Shown: positions 62,857 to 64,000 of the stretch, one piece after another
How positions within the stretch are numbered: position 1 is the first letter of the stretch
Layout: each line of letters opens with the position of its first letter
Source: Gardnerella coleohominis
GTDB taxonomy: Bacteria; Actinomycetota; Actinomycetes; Actinomycetales; Bifidobacteriaceae
Length of the DNA: 64,000 bases
Direction: 5' to 3'
Assembly: GCF_002896555.1 (NCBI RefSeq)
Contig: NZ_MNLH01000005.1
Coordinates: 1-64,000, forward strand
Notes under the pieces: model-generated
Database searches by the model: none
What the model was told of the DNA's origin: nothing
The model's input: the letters and a program-made list of their open reading frames with translations, nothing else
Made by a program: the position numbers and the translations under genes

Positions 62857-63244
62857 TAAACGAATTAAGGCTGACATGGATGAAGTAGTAAGACTGCGTG
62901 AGCTTGCTACAAGTGTTTCTTCATTAAGATACGACCGAGAGTATGTGCAGACGACTCGAAGCGTGGAAGCTCCGTTTGTGAAAGCTCTTATAAGGGTTAT
63001 GGATTTAGAAGCCAAGATTAACACGGAGATCACGCTGCTTATCAGTTTGAAAGAGCAGATTTTGGACGTGATTTCTAAACTTGAAAGCGTGGATGAGCAG
63101 ATGATTTTACGCTACCGTTACATGAGTAACATGACGTGGGAGGATATTGGTAAAGAACTCCATGCTAGCAGAATGACGATTATAAGATGGCATGGTAAAG
63201 CATTAGAGCACATGGTTTTACCAGATAATCTAATCCAAATCTAA
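62816..63244 (+). CDS. DUF1492 phage regulator (sigma region 4-like)
   Basis: A 142-residue protein; ATG at 62816 with ggagg 5 nt before it, overlapping the helicase 3' end by 41 nt. Helical N-terminus, then ILRYRYMSNMTWEDIGKEL and SRMTIIRWHGKALEHM, a HTH like that of sigma region 4. Such genes end the early module and turn on late genes. Confidence 0.78.
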   Translation: MNKKEYLRQAYLLDKRIKADMDEVVRLRELATSVSSLRYDREYVQTTRSVEAPFVKALIRVMDLEAKINTEITLLISLKEQILDVISKLESVDEQMILRYRYMSNMTWEDIGKELHASRMTIIRWHGKALEHMVLPDNLIQI

Positions 63245-63330
63245 AAAATGGTACGGTTTGGTACGCTCTGATACGAGATGACACTGCCTTCTATATGGTA
63301 TTATAAACTTAGCAAAAATTATAAATACTA

Positions 63331-63368
63331 AGCCTTGGAAGAGTAATCTTTCAGGGCTTTTTTCATGC
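63331..63368 (+). terminator. terminator after the early module
   Basis: agccttggaa ... ttcagggct stem followed by tttttt. Confidence 0.65.
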
Positions 63369-63386
63369 CTAAAAGGAGGGCACAAC

Positions 63387-64000
63387 ATGGATCAGATGGT
63401 ATTACTAACACAGCAATGGTTAAACAAAACCTATGGTGATAAGCCTGGGTTTGGTTCAGTTATTACTGATGGGAATACTGGTTGGGATACAATTAATGGG
63501 CTTATTCGTGCTTTGCAGATTGAGCTTGGTATAACAGAAACGGCAAATAATTTTGGGAAAGGTACTCAGTCACGATTTAAGAAGCGCTGGCCAAATGGTA
63601 TTGATCAGACAGATGAAAGTAATAATATTCATGGAATTATTCAGGGTGCTCTTTGGTGCAAAGGGTATGAGGCTGAATATGGAGGCATAACAGAAGAATT
63701 TACATATAATGTAGCAAACTCTATTTCTGATCTTAAAAGTGATATTGGTCTTTCAGATATTTCATCTACTGTGGATCTAGAACTAATGATGGTTCTTTTA
63801 TCAATGAAACAATTCAAATTGTTATCGTTGTATGGAGGCAAAGAAGACATTCGTGTAACACAGCAGGCTGTTAACAGTAAATATAAGAATTATACTGGAA
63901 TTATTCCAACAGACGGTCTGTATGGTCGTGAGATGAATACAGCATTGATTCAAGTGTTACAAGCTGTTGAAGGGTTTACTCCAGCTGAGGCTACTGGCAA
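63387..64000 (+). CDS. cell-wall hydrolase-like protein (DUF1906/PG-binding type), 5' part
   Basis: Open to the window end (204 codons). ATG at 63387 follows aaggagg by 7 nt. The start MDQMVLLTQQWLNKTYGDKP and TGWDTINGLIRALQIELGI fit the peptidoglycan-binding N-terminus of glycoside-hydrolase-like proteins. A second binding-type repeat follows (VTQQAVNSKYKNYTGIIPTD). The catalytic domain should lie beyond the window. Its position right after replication genes, without packaging or capsid genes between, is unusual for a phage lysin. Confidence 0.65.
   Translation, partial: MDQMVLLTQQWLNKTYGDKPGFGSVITDGNTGWDTINGLIRALQIELGITETANNFGKGTQSRFKKRWPNGIDQTDESNNIHGIIQGALWCKGYEAEYGGITEEFTYNVANSISDLKSDIGLSDISSTVDLELMMVLLSMKQFKLLSLYGGKEDIRVTQQAVNSKYKNYTGIIPTDGLYGREMNTALIQVLQAVEGFTPAEATG

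Overview
The window looks like a chromosome segment of a low-GC member of the Bifidobacteriaceae, most likely Gardnerella. This is inferred from gene content and AT-rich codon use; no species marker gene was searched. Actinobacterial gene order is visible: phoU divergent from a SenX3-like kinase, a GlxR-like Crp regulator, recO-uppS, tyrA-xer, and DUF3710-DUF3159-TRAM methyltransferase. Several surface proteins end in LPXTG-like signals with the short form SKTG/GKTG.

Layout. 1-11000 is accessory: a partial and a complete copy of one IS3-family element, both set in arrays of a 53-bp dispersed repeat; two paralogous wall-anchored helical surface proteins with near-identical ends (the first behind a promoter whose spacer holds nine G); an AbiE-type toxin-antitoxin pair with a clear operator; a DUF6978/DUF1828 gene pair; and a nicotinamidase-like hydrolase. 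11600-17290 is a giant wall-anchored subtilase. 17550-39320 is core: phosphate control, Crp regulator, tRNA-Val, Lon-like protease, DivIVA-like protein, RecO, UppS, TyrA, Xer recombinase, a complete Opp peptide importer (A, B, C and fused DF), exonuclease III, DUF3710/DUF3159 proteins and an RNA methyltransferase. Peptide release by the subtilase and uptake by Opp could act together (inference).

39325-51100 is a second accessory island: a HigBA-like pair with a shortened toxin, two copies of a secreted amidase plus membrane-protein cassette, an FMN-binding lipoprotein with a broken signal sequence, an ABC-F ATPase beside a truncated O-methyltransferase (possibly a relic antibiotic cluster), a bacteriocin-like secreted protein with a small membrane partner, and a decayed IS3-family transposase.

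51600-64000 is a phage-type replication module: sigma-like regulator, DUF2800 nuclease, DUF2815 DNA-binding protein, family A DNA polymerase, DUF4406 protein, primase-helicase, VRR-NUC nuclease, SNF2 helicase, DUF1492 regulator, then a cell-wall hydrolase-like gene cut by the window end. No integrase, terminase or capsid gene is in view.

The most unusual object is in the polymerase gene. An intein with intact splicing blocks interrupts polymerase motif B. An HNH homing endonuclease is encoded inside the intein DNA in a different reading frame, with its own strong Shine-Dalgarno. The intein frame stays open through the whole overlap, so the DNA carries two long open frames at once.
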